This document shows, piece after piece, positions 50,988 to 59,309 of a DNA stretch of 64,000 nt (its first letter is position 1; the number at the start of each line of letters is the position of its first letter). The DNA is from JAWVFM01 sp963771655 (lineage in GTDB: Bacteria > Actinomycetota > Thermoleophilia > Solirubrobacterales > 70-9), in the NCBI GenBank assembly GCA_963771655.1, contig CAVYUG010000018.1:62001-126000 (forward strand), read 5' to 3'. The position numbers and the translations under genes are program-made. The notes under the pieces are model-generated. The model worked only from the letters and a program-made list of their open reading frames with translations. It was not told where the DNA came from and did not search any database.

Positions 50988-51033
50988 CGAACGTCCCGCA
51001 GTCGGGGCTATAGCCGGGGTCCAGGGACGTTCG
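50988..51033 (+). repeat. Family A palindromic repeat, copy 5
   Basis: 46 bp with arms CGAACGTCCC and GGGACGTTCG and core GCAGTCGGGGCTATAGCCGG, the most symmetric core of the five. It fills most of the gap between the secreted-protein gene and the convergent lipoprotein gene, where it could also work as a bidirectional terminator. Confidence 0.9.
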
Positions 51034-51041
51034 ACGCGGGT

Positions 51042-51434
51042 CTAGCCGCAGCTGCCGGGGTTCTGCCGGCACTGCTGGCGGAAGCGCTGGATCGGCGTGA
51101 GATTGTCGCCGCTCCCTCCGGACGAGCCCTGAGAGGTGCCCGAGCCGCCGCCCGCGCCGGTTCCCCCGCTCGAGCCCGAGCCGGACCCGGACGAGGTGCT
51201 GGTCGACTGCGTCGTCGACGAGGTGAGGGTGGTCGCCGGCGTCGTGGTCGTCGACGGCGTCGTGGTCGTCGTGGTCGTGGTCGCCGGCGGGGTGGTCGTG
51301 ATGGGCTTCGTCGCCTGCGTCGTCGCCGGCGCCGAGAGCGTCTCCGTCGTGGTGTCGTCGCCGCCGCAGCCGGTCAGGGCGACCGCGCCGATGGCCGCCG
51401 CGGCGGCCGTGGCTGCACGCAGCCGGGGTCTCAC
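51042..51434 (-). CDS. Thr/Ser-rich lipoprotein
   Basis: 130 residues from GTG 51434, which overlaps the stop of the zinc-ribbon gene by four bases. A short lipoprotein signal (LRAATAAAAAIGAVALTGC) precedes a long Thr/Ser/Gly-rich linker (about 35-110) and a Cys-containing end (RQQCRQNPGSCG) that could form a disulfide loop. The linker looks like a wall-spanning spacer. Function unknown; the repeated Thr codons are low-complexity and not a tandem array of fixed unit. Confidence 0.65.
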   Translation of the reverse strand: MRPRLRAATAAAAAIGAVALTGCGGDDTTTETLSAPATTQATKPITTTPPATTTTTTTTPSTTTTPATTLTSSTTQSTSTSSGSGSGSSGGTGAGGGSGTSQGSSGGSGDNLTPIQRFRQQCRQNPGSCG

Positions 51435-51706
51435 TCGCCGTTCAGCGCTTCCTGGCGCAGGCCGCAATACGGACAGTCGCTGACGTCGAGCCCGATGAGC
51501 TGGTGACAGCGCCGGCACTCGCGCAGGTTCTCGGGCGTTCGCAACAGAGCGGAGTCCGACTCGGCCAGCGGGAGCACCATGCTCACCGGGTCCATCTCCT
51601 CGCCGCTCTCGCGATCGACGTAGACGACCTCGGGCTCGAGCTCCACGAGCGCCTCACGCCCCGAGACGGGGGCGCGGAGGCGGTAGCTCTGCCCGCGAAG
51701 GTCCAT
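51431..51706 (-). CDS. Small zinc-ribbon protein
   Basis: 91 residues from ATG 51706 (MDLRGQSYRLRAP); GTG 51733 and ATG 51718 in frame would add nine or four. The C-terminal part has two Cys pairs C-R-R-C-H and C-P-Y-C-G, a rubredoxin/ribbon-type zinc site, and the centre is acidic (VYVDRESGEEMDPVSMVLPL). Probably a nucleic-acid or protein-binding zinc ribbon; no further clue. Divergent from the glycosyltransferase gene, coupled to the lipoprotein gene by a four-base overlap. Confidence 0.65.
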   Translation of the reverse strand: MDLRGQSYRLRAPVSGREALVELEPEVVYVDRESGEEMDPVSMVLPLAESDSALLRTPENLRECRRCHQLIGLDVSDCPYCGLRQEALNGE

Positions 51707-51755
51707 GCGCGGAAACATAGCCGTTGGGGGCACCAGATCATCTAGCTTCCGAGCC

Positions 51756-53243
51756 GTGCGCGTTCTCGTCTTCCACGGCTACCTGCTGCGAGGCACCGGC
51801 TCGAACGTCTACAACGCGAGCCTGGTGCGGGCGCTCGCGGCGCTCGGCCACGAGGTCCACCTGCTCTGCCAGGACCGGGCCACCGATCCGATTCCCGGCA
51901 TCGAGTCCGAACCGGGCTCGGTCCGGATCCACCGGCCCGACATCGGCGGCCTGCTGCCCGTTTACGTCCGGGATGAGTACGAGGGCTTCGAGGTGAAGAC
52001 CTTCGCCGAGCTGACGGAGGCGGAGCTCGACCGCTACCTCGAGGCGAACGTCGCGGCCGTGCGCAACGTGATGGACGCGGTCGGCGCCTTCGACGCCGCG
52101 CTCGCCAACCACCTCGTGATGGGCCCCGCGATCCTCGCCCGGGCGGGCCTTCGCTTCGCGGCCACGGTCCACGGATCGGCGCTCGAATACACGGTGAAGC
52201 CGCAACCCGAACGCTTCCTGCCCTACGCGCGCGAGGGCATGGAGGCGGCGTCGGGCGTGCTCGTCGGCTCGCGCCACACGGCGGAGTCGCTCTGGGACGC
52301 GGTTGGGGTCCCCGGGCTCCCCGAGAAGACGAGGCTCGGGCCGCCGGGCGTGGACACGACCCTCTTCTCGCCGCTCGGCGACGAGTCGGCGTCGGATCGC
52401 CTCCGGGGGCTCGCCGACTCCTTCTGGGCGGGTGGGGAGTCGGGCGGCTGGGACCGCTCGCCCGAGCGGGCGGCCGACGCCGTGGAGCACTTCGCGGCGG
52501 CAGAGGGCCCGCGCGTCGTGCTCGTCGGGAAGATGATCGTCTCGAAGGGCATCGACCTCCTGCTGGCCGCATGGCCGCTCGTCGTGGAGGCGAACCCGGG
52601 CGCGCGCCTCCTGATCGTCGGGTTCGGCGAGTACGAGCATGGGCTCCTCGACCTGTGGCGGGCGATCGAGAGCGGCGATCTGGGTGCGGCGCGCGAGATC
52701 GCCAAGCGCGGGCGCCGGCTCGAGGGCGGGCCGAGGGGGCCGCTGCGCATGCTGCTCTCGCTGCTCGACGATCCGCCGGAGCGCTACCGGGCTGCCGGCA
52801 GCGCCGCTGCGGGCAGCGTCGCGTTCGCCGGCCGGCTCGAGCACGCCGAGGTGGGGCGCCTTGTGCCGGCCTGCGACGTGCTCGTCTTCCCGAGCACCTT
52901 CCCGGAGGCGTTCGGCATGGTCGCCGCCGAGGCCGCCGCAGCGGGTGTCGGCCCTGTCTCGGCGGACCACTCCGGCGCGGCCGAGGTGAGTCGGGCGCTG
53001 GCGGCCAACCTGCCGTCGCAGGCGACGGGCCTCGTGTCGTTCCCTCTGGGCGACCGCGCGGTGCTGTCGCTCGCCGAGCGCATCAACGGCTGGCTTGGGC
53101 TCGATGCGGAGGTCGCGGCCGAGGCTCGGCGGCAGCTGCGCGAGACGGCATCGCGCCTCTGGAGCTGGGAGGGCGTCGCGCGCGGCGTGCTCGCGGCGTC
53201 GGCCGGCGAGCTCGCCGAACTGCCCCGCGTCCCGGACGACTGA
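51756..53243 (+). CDS. Glycosyltransferase family 4
   Basis: 495 residues from GTG 51756. Starts VRVLVFHGYLLRGTGSNVYNASLVRAL, the typical N-terminal Rossmann motif with Gly-rich donor side; later VHGSALEYTVKP, VGKMIVSKGIDLLLAAWPLV (GT-B linker) and the E-x7-E region PEAFGMVAAEAAAAG. Such enzymes are retaining transferases for cell-wall, glycolipid or sucrose-type sugars. The insert of about 60 residues between 210 and 275 is longer than usual. Divergent from the zinc-ribbon gene. Acceptor unknown. Confidence 0.87.
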   Translation: MRVLVFHGYLLRGTGSNVYNASLVRALAALGHEVHLLCQDRATDPIPGIESEPGSVRIHRPDIGGLLPVYVRDEYEGFEVKTFAELTEAELDRYLEANVAAVRNVMDAVGAFDAALANHLVMGPAILARAGLRFAATVHGSALEYTVKPQPERFLPYAREGMEAASGVLVGSRHTAESLWDAVGVPGLPEKTRLGPPGVDTTLFSPLGDESASDRLRGLADSFWAGGESGGWDRSPERAADAVEHFAAAEGPRVVLVGKMIVSKGIDLLLAAWPLVVEANPGARLLIVGFGEYEHGLLDLWRAIESGDLGAAREIAKRGRRLEGGPRGPLRMLLSLLDDPPERYRAAGSAAAGSVAFAGRLEHAEVGRLVPACDVLVFPSTFPEAFGMVAAEAAAAGVGPVSADHSGAAEVSRALAANLPSQATGLVSFPLGDRAVLSLAERINGWLGLDAEVAAEARRQLRETASRLWSWEGVARGVLAASAGELAELPRVPDD

Positions 53244-53321
53244 GGAGCCTGTATCGGATGCGACTTGGGCGGCCCCGGGGGCGCGCCGGAGCCGTCGCAG
53301 GCTCCAATAGAATCGCGGCCG

Positions 53322-54125
53322 GTGCCTAGGTCGACTCTGATTCGGCTGTTCGGCGTGATGGTCGTGCTCACGATCGTCACGGCCGTCCCCATGATCCAGA
53401 TCTCGTGGTTCGGCGAGGCCGCATCGTCGCAGGCCGGGCCGATCGACACGCTCTTGAACGTGATGATCGTGCTCTCGTGCTTCGTCTTCGCGGTCGTGAT
53501 GGTGATGCTCGGCTACTGCGTCTGGAAGTACAGGGCGAGGCCCGGCGACGAGTCCGACGGCGAGCCGATTCACGGCAACACGCGCCTCGAGATCGCCTGG
53601 ACCGTGATCCCGACCATCATCGTCCTGTTCGGCGCCATCTACAGCGCCATCGTCCTCGCCGACATTGAGAAGGGCTCAGCCCATCAGCTCAAGGTCGATG
53701 TCACCGGCCAGCAGTACAAGTGGAGCTTCGCCTACCCGACTTCGAACGGGACCGTCTACTCCGACGTCCTGAACGTGCCCGTCAATCGCCAGCTCAACGT
53801 GACGGTGCGCTCGATCGACGTGATCCACTCGTTCTGGGTGCCCGAGTGGCGGATCAAGCGCGACGCGGTGCCCGCTGGCCCGAGCGGCAACGACATCGAC
53901 AACAACGTCGTCGTGACCCCCGACAGGCTCGGCACCTTCAACGTCGTCTGCACCGAGCTCTGCGGCTACGGGCACGCGACGATGCGCGCCATCGTGCACG
54001 TGTGGCCGCAGGCGAGGTTCGACACCTGGCTGGCGAACCAGGAGAGGGTGCAGAAGTCGGGCACGGTCCCGCCGCATCCCTCGCTCGGCGAAAGCACCTC
54101 GACGACGGCCGCGGGGGCACCGTGA
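53322..54125 (+). CDS. ctaC: Cytochrome c oxidase subunit II
   Basis: 267 residues from GTG 53322. Two membrane helices (about 5-30 and 45-70), the second followed by the link WKYRARPGDESDGEPIHGN and NTRLEIAWTVIPTIIV, then the cupredoxin domain with HSFWVPEWR and the complete CuA motif CTELCGYGHATM. It accepts electrons from cytochrome c and passes them to haem a. No C-terminal haem c is fused. First gene of the cox operon (ctaC, ctaD, usp-like, ctaE). Confidence 0.95.
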   Translation: MPRSTLIRLFGVMVVLTIVTAVPMIQISWFGEAASSQAGPIDTLLNVMIVLSCFVFAVVMVMLGYCVWKYRARPGDESDGEPIHGNTRLEIAWTVIPTIIVLFGAIYSAIVLADIEKGSAHQLKVDVTGQQYKWSFAYPTSNGTVYSDVLNVPVNRQLNVTVRSIDVIHSFWVPEWRIKRDAVPAGPSGNDIDNNVVVTPDRLGTFNVVCTELCGYGHATMRAIVHVWPQARFDTWLANQERVQKSGTVPPHPSLGESTSTTAAGAP

Positions 54126-54172
54126 TGAGCGTCGTTAGGATCCGGCGTCCCTCGGAAAGGGATCTCTAGGCG

Positions 54173-56095
54173 ATGGCAGTGGCATTGAAGCGACCTGGAA
54201 TGGCGCGGGGCTTCCTCGGCCTCGTCGTGGGCTTCGCGTTCGGCTACGGCCTCGTGATCGCGCTGCGGGCGATCTCCGGGCTGTCGCTCACCCAGACCGA
54301 CCAGACCGGCTACCCGCAGCTGATCGTCGCCTCGATCACGGGGCCGCTCGGCTTCCTCGCCGGCATCGGCGCGTTCGACTACTGGGTGCGGTGGGCGATC
54401 GGCGCTCCGACGATCCCCGAGGACCACTCTCAGCACGGGGCCCGCTCGTGGCGCGACTACTTCAAGTTCAACACGGACCACAAGGTCATCGGGATCCAGT
54501 ACATCTGCACGAGCTTCTTCTTCTTCTTCGTGGGCGGGCTGATCGCGATGATCATGCGTGCCGAGCTCGCCACGCCGGGCACGCAGCTCGTCAACCCGGG
54601 CGCCTTCAACTCGCTCTTCTCGACGCACGCGGCGCTGATGATCTTCGTCTTCGTCATCCCGATCTTCGCCGGGATCGCGAACTACGTCCTCCCGCTGATG
54701 ATCGGAGCGCCGGACATGGCGTTCCCCCGCCTCAACGCCTTCAGCTTCTGGATGCTGCCGCTCGCCGGGCTTCTCTTCGTCGCCAGCTACCTCTGCCCGG
54801 GCGGGGCGTTCGACGCCGGCTGGACCGGCTACGCGCCGCTCTCCACCGGCGCGCCGTTGGGCCAGTCGTTCTTCAACTTAGGGGTCCAGTTCGCGGGGGC
54901 TTCCTCGATCGCCACCGCGCTCAACTTCCTGGTGACGATCGTCACCATGCGTGCGCCCGGAATGAACTTCTGGCGCATGCCCCTGCTCGTGTGGGCGAAC
55001 CTCTCGACGTCCCTGCTCGTGGTTGCGGCGACGCCGTTCATCGCCGGCGTGCAGTTCATGGTGCTCTTCGACCGCGCGCTGCACACGAACTTCTTCCAGG
55101 CGCTCAACGGCGGCGACGTCCTGAGCTACCAGCACATCTTCTGGTTCTACTCCCACCCGGCCGTCTACATCATGATGCTGCCCGGGTTCGGGATCATCTC
55201 CGAGGTCATAACGAGCCACGCCCGAAAACCGATCTTCGGGTACCGGCTCATGGCCCTGGCGCTGCTCGGGATCGTCGTGCTGGCCTACACCGTCTGGGCG
55301 CACCACATGTTCGTCTCGGGGATGTTCGCGTGGCTGCGCGTGCCGATGATGGTCACCACGCTCCTGATCGCGGTGCCCACCGGGATCAAGATCTTCTCCT
55401 GGCTGGCGACGCTCTTCAAGTCGGTGCTCCACTTGAAGTCGACGGCGATGCTGTTCGCGCTGGCGTTCATCGTCACCTTCACGATGGGCGGGATCTCGGG
55501 CGTGATGCTGGGCATGGTGCCGATCGACATCCACGTCTCCGACACGTACTTCATCGTCGCCCACATCCACTTCGTGCTCTTCGGCGGCTCGGTGTTCACG
55601 ATCTTCGCGGGCATCTACCACTGGTTCCCGAAGATGACCGGCCGGATGTACGACGAGAAGCTCGGCCGCGTCCACTTCTGGCTCACGCTGATCGGCATGT
55701 ACGGGACGTTCCTGCCGATGCACTGGATCGGCATGGAGGGCATGCCGCGACGGGTGGCCGACTACTCGGCGCAGTTCGCCGGCTGGAACCTCACGATCTC
55801 GATCTTCTCGTTCATCCTCGGCGCCGCCCAGCTCGTCTTCCTCTACAACATGGTCGTGAGCTGGCGCTACGGGCCGAAGGCGCCGGCGAACCCGTGGCGG
55901 GCGAAGACGATCGAATGGCTCGTCTCCTCGCCGCCCCCGATCTTCAACTTCGACGAGATCCCGCGCGTCGTCGGCGGCCCGTACGAGTTCGGCGTGCCGG
56001 GAGCGCGCCACGCGATCATGCCCGGCGAGGGGGCGGAGGTGGCGCAGCCCGAGCCCGCCGTGGCCGGGGTGGCTGGAGGCGTTGCGCGTGAATGA
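54173..56095 (+). CDS. ctaD: Cytochrome c oxidase subunit I, A2-type
   Basis: 640 residues. All metal ligands are present: His in FSTHAALM (low-spin haem), HPAVY in WFYSHPAVYIMMLP (CuB and Tyr), HH in VWAHHMF (CuB) and AHIHF (haem a3 and haem a). Glu of the HPEVY type is replaced by the YSHPAVY form, defining the A2 (caa3-like) group. The N-terminus carries two extra helices (about 10-70) before the standard core (SWRDYFKFNTDHKVIG). Catalyses reduction of O2 to water with proton pumping. Confidence 0.95.
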   Translation: MAVALKRPGMARGFLGLVVGFAFGYGLVIALRAISGLSLTQTDQTGYPQLIVASITGPLGFLAGIGAFDYWVRWAIGAPTIPEDHSQHGARSWRDYFKFNTDHKVIGIQYICTSFFFFFVGGLIAMIMRAELATPGTQLVNPGAFNSLFSTHAALMIFVFVIPIFAGIANYVLPLMIGAPDMAFPRLNAFSFWMLPLAGLLFVASYLCPGGAFDAGWTGYAPLSTGAPLGQSFFNLGVQFAGASSIATALNFLVTIVTMRAPGMNFWRMPLLVWANLSTSLLVVAATPFIAGVQFMVLFDRALHTNFFQALNGGDVLSYQHIFWFYSHPAVYIMMLPGFGIISEVITSHARKPIFGYRLMALALLGIVVLAYTVWAHHMFVSGMFAWLRVPMMVTTLLIAVPTGIKIFSWLATLFKSVLHLKSTAMLFALAFIVTFTMGGISGVMLGMVPIDIHVSDTYFIVAHIHFVLFGGSVFTIFAGIYHWFPKMTGRMYDEKLGRVHFWLTLIGMYGTFLPMHWIGMEGMPRRVADYSAQFAGWNLTISIFSFILGAAQLVFLYNMVVSWRYGPKAPANPWRAKTIEWLVSSPPPIFNFDEIPRVVGGPYEFGVPGARHAIMPGEGAEVAQPEPAVAGVAGGVARE

Positions 56096-56990
56096 GGGGG
56101 ACTTCTCCGGCGGGGGCACCGTCCTCGCCTTCATGAACGAGGTCGCGGGCGGGCGCAAGCTGCTCGAGGCGGTTCGAGAGCGCGTGGAGGCCGGTGCGGA
56201 CAGCGTCGCCGTCGCCGCGCCGCAGAACCAACCGATGTCCGGGCAGATCGTCGACCGCGACGAGCTGCGCGACGCCGCGAGAAGCCGCGTCGAGGTCACC
56301 CAGGCCGTCCTCGCCGAATTCGGCATCACGTCCCATGGCGCGATCTTCGACCCCGACCCGCCGCTCGCGCTCGACGATGCGATACGCGGCTTCGGTCCGC
56401 GCGAGGTGCTGCTCTCGTGCCTGCTCGAGACCCGCTTCGGACCCGCCCGCAAGGACCTGGTGATGTGGGCCCAGAGCCGCTTCGACATCCCCGTCACGCA
56501 CGTCCCGGTGCGGATCGACGACGACGCGCTGCGTTGGGACGTCACCCACACGCTCGTCGTGGCGACGCAGACCGTCGCCAGCAAGGAGCTGATCGACCGC
56601 CTAAAGGCGGAGTCAGCGGAGCGCCCGCACCGCTACACGATCATCTCGCCACCCTCCGGCGCGCTCACGCGCGGGGAGGTGTGCGAGCGGCTGGCACGCA
56701 CCCTCGCCGAGCTCTACCGGGCCGAGATCGATGCCACCGGCCAGCCGATGAGCCCGGCGCCGCTCGCCGCGGTCGAGAACGCGATCGAGCACTACCGGGT
56801 CGACGAGATCCTGATCTCGACCCTGGCCGGCGAGCAGTCGAAGTGGGTCCAGGAGGGGCTGATCGACGAGGTGCGCGCAAAGGCGCCCGTGCCCGTGGGG
56901 CACCTCGTGGCCAGCGGCGGACCGGATGCGCCGCGGCCGACGGAGCCGGTCGGCGCCGCAGCCGGCGCGAGCCGGGAGGGTGAGGGCTGA
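56088..56990 (+). CDS. Universal-stress-like protein in the oxidase operon
   Basis: 300 residues if started at GTG 56088 (TTG 56082 would add two), overlapping the ctaD end by eight bases. Two alternating alpha/beta halves without membrane segments; pattern GRKLLEAVRERVEAGADSVAVAAP in the first and EILISTLAGEQSKWVQEGLIDEV in the second, similar to the protein encoded at 58635 and to the USP/host-attachment type proteins of actinobacteria. Its position between oxidase subunits I and III suggests a role in assembly or regulation of the oxidase, for which there is no direct evidence. Confidence 0.65.
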   Translation: MNEGDFSGGGTVLAFMNEVAGGRKLLEAVRERVEAGADSVAVAAPQNQPMSGQIVDRDELRDAARSRVEVTQAVLAEFGITSHGAIFDPDPPLALDDAIRGFGPREVLLSCLLETRFGPARKDLVMWAQSRFDIPVTHVPVRIDDDALRWDVTHTLVVATQTVASKELIDRLKAESAERPHRYTIISPPSGALTRGEVCERLARTLAELYRAEIDATGQPMSPAPLAAVENAIEHYRVDEILISTLAGEQSKWVQEGLIDEVRAKAPVPVGHLVASGGPDAPRPTEPVGAAAGASREGEG

Positions 56991-57613
56991 TGGAGTCCGC
57001 GTCGGTCGCGGTCGAGCACGCGCCCCACGAGCACCACGGCCCTCCCGAGGCCCACGCCAGCTCGCGCATCGACCGCCAGACGCTCGGGATCCTGCTTTTC
57101 ATCGTCTCCGAGGTGATGCTCTTCGGAGCGTTCTTCGCCTCCTACTTCTTCCTTCGCGTCGTCGCCACCGACGGCCCCTGGCCCCCCGACGGCCTCACCC
57201 TCCCGGTTGGCGTCGCCGGCATGAACACCGCGATTCTCGTCTCCTCGAGCTTCACCGTCCATTGGGCGCTCGAGTCGATCCGCCGCGGCAACCGCGCCGG
57301 CATGATGCTCGGCCTGGGCGCCACCTGGCTGCTCGGGGCGACCTTCCTCTTCATCCAGCTCAACGAGTACGTCCATCTGGGCTTCAGCGCGAGGACCGAC
57401 GCCTTCGGCTCGATCTTCTACGGGCTGACCGGTCTCCACGGCGCGCACGTCACGGTCGGGCTCGTGCTGCTGGCGTTCGCGAACATCCGCGCCTGGCGCG
57501 GCCATTTCGGCAAGGAGCCGAAGAAGCATCTCGGCGTCGAGGTGCCCGGCATCTACTGGCATTTCGTCGACGTCATGTGGATCATCGTCTTCACGACCGT
57601 CTACATCCTCTAG
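56990..57613 (+). CDS. ctaE: Cytochrome c oxidase subunit III
   Basis: 207 residues. Five hydrophobic helices; FIVSEVMLFGAFFASYFFLR in helix 1, GLTGLHGAHVTVGLVLLAF near 150 and the C-terminal HFVDVMWIIVFTTVYIL are hallmarks. It stabilises subunit I and the oxygen entry. ATG 56990 overlaps the preceding gene's stop by one base. A hairpin (57617-57631) follows directly. Confidence 0.95.
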   Translation: MESASVAVEHAPHEHHGPPEAHASSRIDRQTLGILLFIVSEVMLFGAFFASYFFLRVVATDGPWPPDGLTLPVGVAGMNTAILVSSSFTVHWALESIRRGNRAGMMLGLGATWLLGATFLFIQLNEYVHLGFSARTDAFGSIFYGLTGLHGAHVTVGLVLLAFANIRAWRGHFGKEPKKHLGVEVPGIYWHFVDVMWIIVFTTVYIL

Positions 57614-57616
57614 TTC

Positions 57617-57631
57617 CCGCATAACATGCGG
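57617..57631 (+). terminator. Short hairpin after ctaE
   Basis: CCGCAT-AAC-ATGCGG, six base pairs with a three-base loop, followed by TTCTCAGTT. Four bases after the ctaE stop; a probable weak terminator of the cox operon. Confidence 0.45.
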
Positions 57632-57852
57632 TTCTCAGTTCGCCACGTGTTCGCCCGCAGACGCGAACGAGCCGCGCGGGGCGACCTCCTCGGCGCGCTC
57701 GCGCCGAGCAGCTAGATAGCCGTCCAACCTCCCAAGGTCCTCGGCCAGGTTAGGGCCTGACAACCGCATGCCTTCCACGTTTGCCGGGTAGCGAAGGGTC
57801 GATCGACCTGAAGCCGATCCGACCCGCACGAAGCAACCCCTTCGGGGCTCGG
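57632..57852. other. Intergenic stretch after the cox operon, no secure gene
   Basis: A 44-codon minus-strand frame (57635-57769, ATG) with an acidic, Leu-rich reading is open here, but it has no ribosome site I can see and poor codon use. Together with the doubtful gene at 57853 the 620-base region 57614-58234 has little coding character compared with its surroundings. Confidence 0.4.
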
Positions 57853-58146
57853 ATGGATGAGATGGGATGGATTCCGTTGACTGGCGTGGACCTGCTGTAT
57901 CTCGCGGCAGTAGGGCTGGCGGTCATCGCAAGCAGCCTCGCCCTCCAGCGGGCCGTCGCTCGTTCGCGGCGGTCGGCCGAGAAGGGCGACGACAGCCCCT
58001 TTGCCCAGGTCAGCACCATGGACCGGGGTAACCGGGCCCATGGGCTTCTGGGGCGTCAGCGCGGCGGTAGTCGCCGGGCCCGTCGGTCCCGAGCGGCCAG
58101 CGGCCCGCGGCTTGGTGCTGAGCGACCACCGGCCCGACGGCGCTGA
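57853..58146 (+). CDS. Doubtful small membrane protein
   Basis: 97 residues from ATG 57853. One hydrophobic helix (VDLLYLAAVGLAVIASSLAL) follows the short start MDEMGWIPLTG, as in small single-helix membrane proteins, and a cytoplasmic tail SRRSAEKGDDSP. The last about 40 residues are Arg/Ala-rich and look like out-of-frame sequence, so the real protein may be shorter or frameshifted. Weak evidence. Confidence 0.35.
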   Translation: MDEMGWIPLTGVDLLYLAAVGLAVIASSLALQRAVARSRRSAEKGDDSPFAQVSTMDRGNRAHGLLGRQRGGSRRARRSRAASGPRLGAERPPARRR

Positions 58147-58234
58147 GGATGGCGGCGATCGAGCCTGAGGCCTCTAGCGGTCGTCCGCCCGAACGGGCTC
58201 AAGCAGTCCTTCGCCTCAGCGCAGCGCCCAAGAG

Positions 58235-58528
58235 CTAGCGGAACGAACGGGGCTTCGCGAAGTCCCCGTCCCAGAACGCGTCCTTGCATTCGAGGCATAC
58301 GTCGCCGGACGCGCCGAGGCCGATCGCGTAGTCGACCGATCCGGGCTCGAGCAGGCCGGCGTGCGGGAATTCGTCGCGGTCGGACTCGTCGAGCAGAAGC
58401 CTGCGACTGCCCACGCCGTCCATGATCCGCCGGTATCGGTCGGTGGTGACGACGAGGTCCCCCTCTCCGAGCTCGCGTCCTTCGCACCACAAGCGCCCGG
58501 ACTCCGCATCAACCAGGTGAATTCTCAT
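58235..58528 (-). CDS. Small soluble protein of unknown function
   Basis: 97 residues. Balanced, acidic composition with one Trp-Cys near the start (GRLWCEGRELGEGDLVV) and a C-x-x-C pair near the end (DVCLECKDAFWDGDF), so a metal site is possible. No signal peptide or membrane segment; no recognised family. Convergent with the doubtful gene at 57853 and divergent from the 58635 gene. Confidence 0.55.
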   Translation of the reverse strand: MRIHLVDAESGRLWCEGRELGEGDLVVTTDRYRRIMDGVGSRRLLLDESDRDEFPHAGLLEPGSVDYAIGLGASGDVCLECKDAFWDGDFAKPRSFR

Positions 58529-58634
58529 CCCCCACGTGACGATATCCCGCTCGTGAGGCGAGTTGCAGTCGCTATGCGACTACAAGTGGACAGGGCGAAC
58601 GCGCTACCTTGACTGCGAGGGGGAAGGAGGCCAA

Positions 58635-59306
58635 ATGCACAACCCGTTCCGCTCCGAAGACGACGTCTTTCGCGCCGTGATCGTGATCGCCGTCGGGGCG
58701 GCGGCGATCATCGCGCTGACGCTGATCGTGAGCCAGACCGCCGGGGCCCTGTTGCTGCTCGTCTTGGTGCTCGCGGGGCTCTACGTGCTCTGGCGCCGTG
58801 CCCAGGGAGAGCTGCCCCGCAAGGCCGAGGTGAGCGCGTCGGGCGACGACGTCTACCGGGCTCTCGTCGTCGCGAACGAGACCGTCGGCGGGCGGGCGCT
58901 GCTCGACGAGATCGAGGATCGCTGCCGCGGCAGGCGGAGCGAGATCCTGGTCGTCGTGCCGGCGCTAACGGCGTCGCAGCTCGAGCACTGGGCCTCCGAC
59001 GTCGATGGGGCCATCGCCGATGCGCAGCGCCGGCTCGACGCTTCCCTGAAGGCGATGGACGGCGCCGGCTTGAACGCTCGTGGCCACGTGGGCGATCACC
59101 ATGAGCCCAACGCATCGATCGAGGACGCGCTGCGGGAATTTCCCGCCGACGAGGTCATCATCTCGACTCATCCGCCGGAGCGGTCGCGCTGGCTCGAGGG
59201 TGGCGTCGTGGAGCGCGCTCGGCGCGAGGTTCCACTCCCCGTCACGCACGTCGTCGTGGACCTCGAGGCCGAGGCCACAGCAGCTGCCCCTGCCGCTGGC
59301 GCCTAA
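58635..59306 (+). CDS. Membrane-anchored universal-stress-like protein
   Basis: 223 residues from ATG 58635 behind GGAAGGAGG. Two close hydrophobic helices (about 12-50) anchor it; the soluble part resembles the second half of the 56088 protein (pattern EVIISTHPPERSRWLEGGVVERARREVPLPVTHVV versus EILISTLAGEQSKWVQ), so the two are paralogs on either side of ctaE. Both are near oxidase genes, which hints at a shared job. The alternative start at 58563 lacks a ribosome site. Confidence 0.7.
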   Translation: MHNPFRSEDDVFRAVIVIAVGAAAIIALTLIVSQTAGALLLLVLVLAGLYVLWRRAQGELPRKAEVSASGDDVYRALVVANETVGGRALLDEIEDRCRGRRSEILVVVPALTASQLEHWASDVDGAIADAQRRLDASLKAMDGAGLNARGHVGDHHEPNASIEDALREFPADEVIISTHPPERSRWLEGGVVERARREVPLPVTHVVVDLEAEATAAAPAAGA

Positions 59307-59309
59307 CGG

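Noticed and set aside
51140..51330. Thr-rich coding tract considered as a tandem repeat locus
   Set aside because: No fixed unit length; it is a low-complexity linker of a lipoprotein.
57635..57769. 44-codon minus-strand frame after the cox operon
   Set aside because: No ribosome site, unusual codons and no partner gene; not enough to call a protein.
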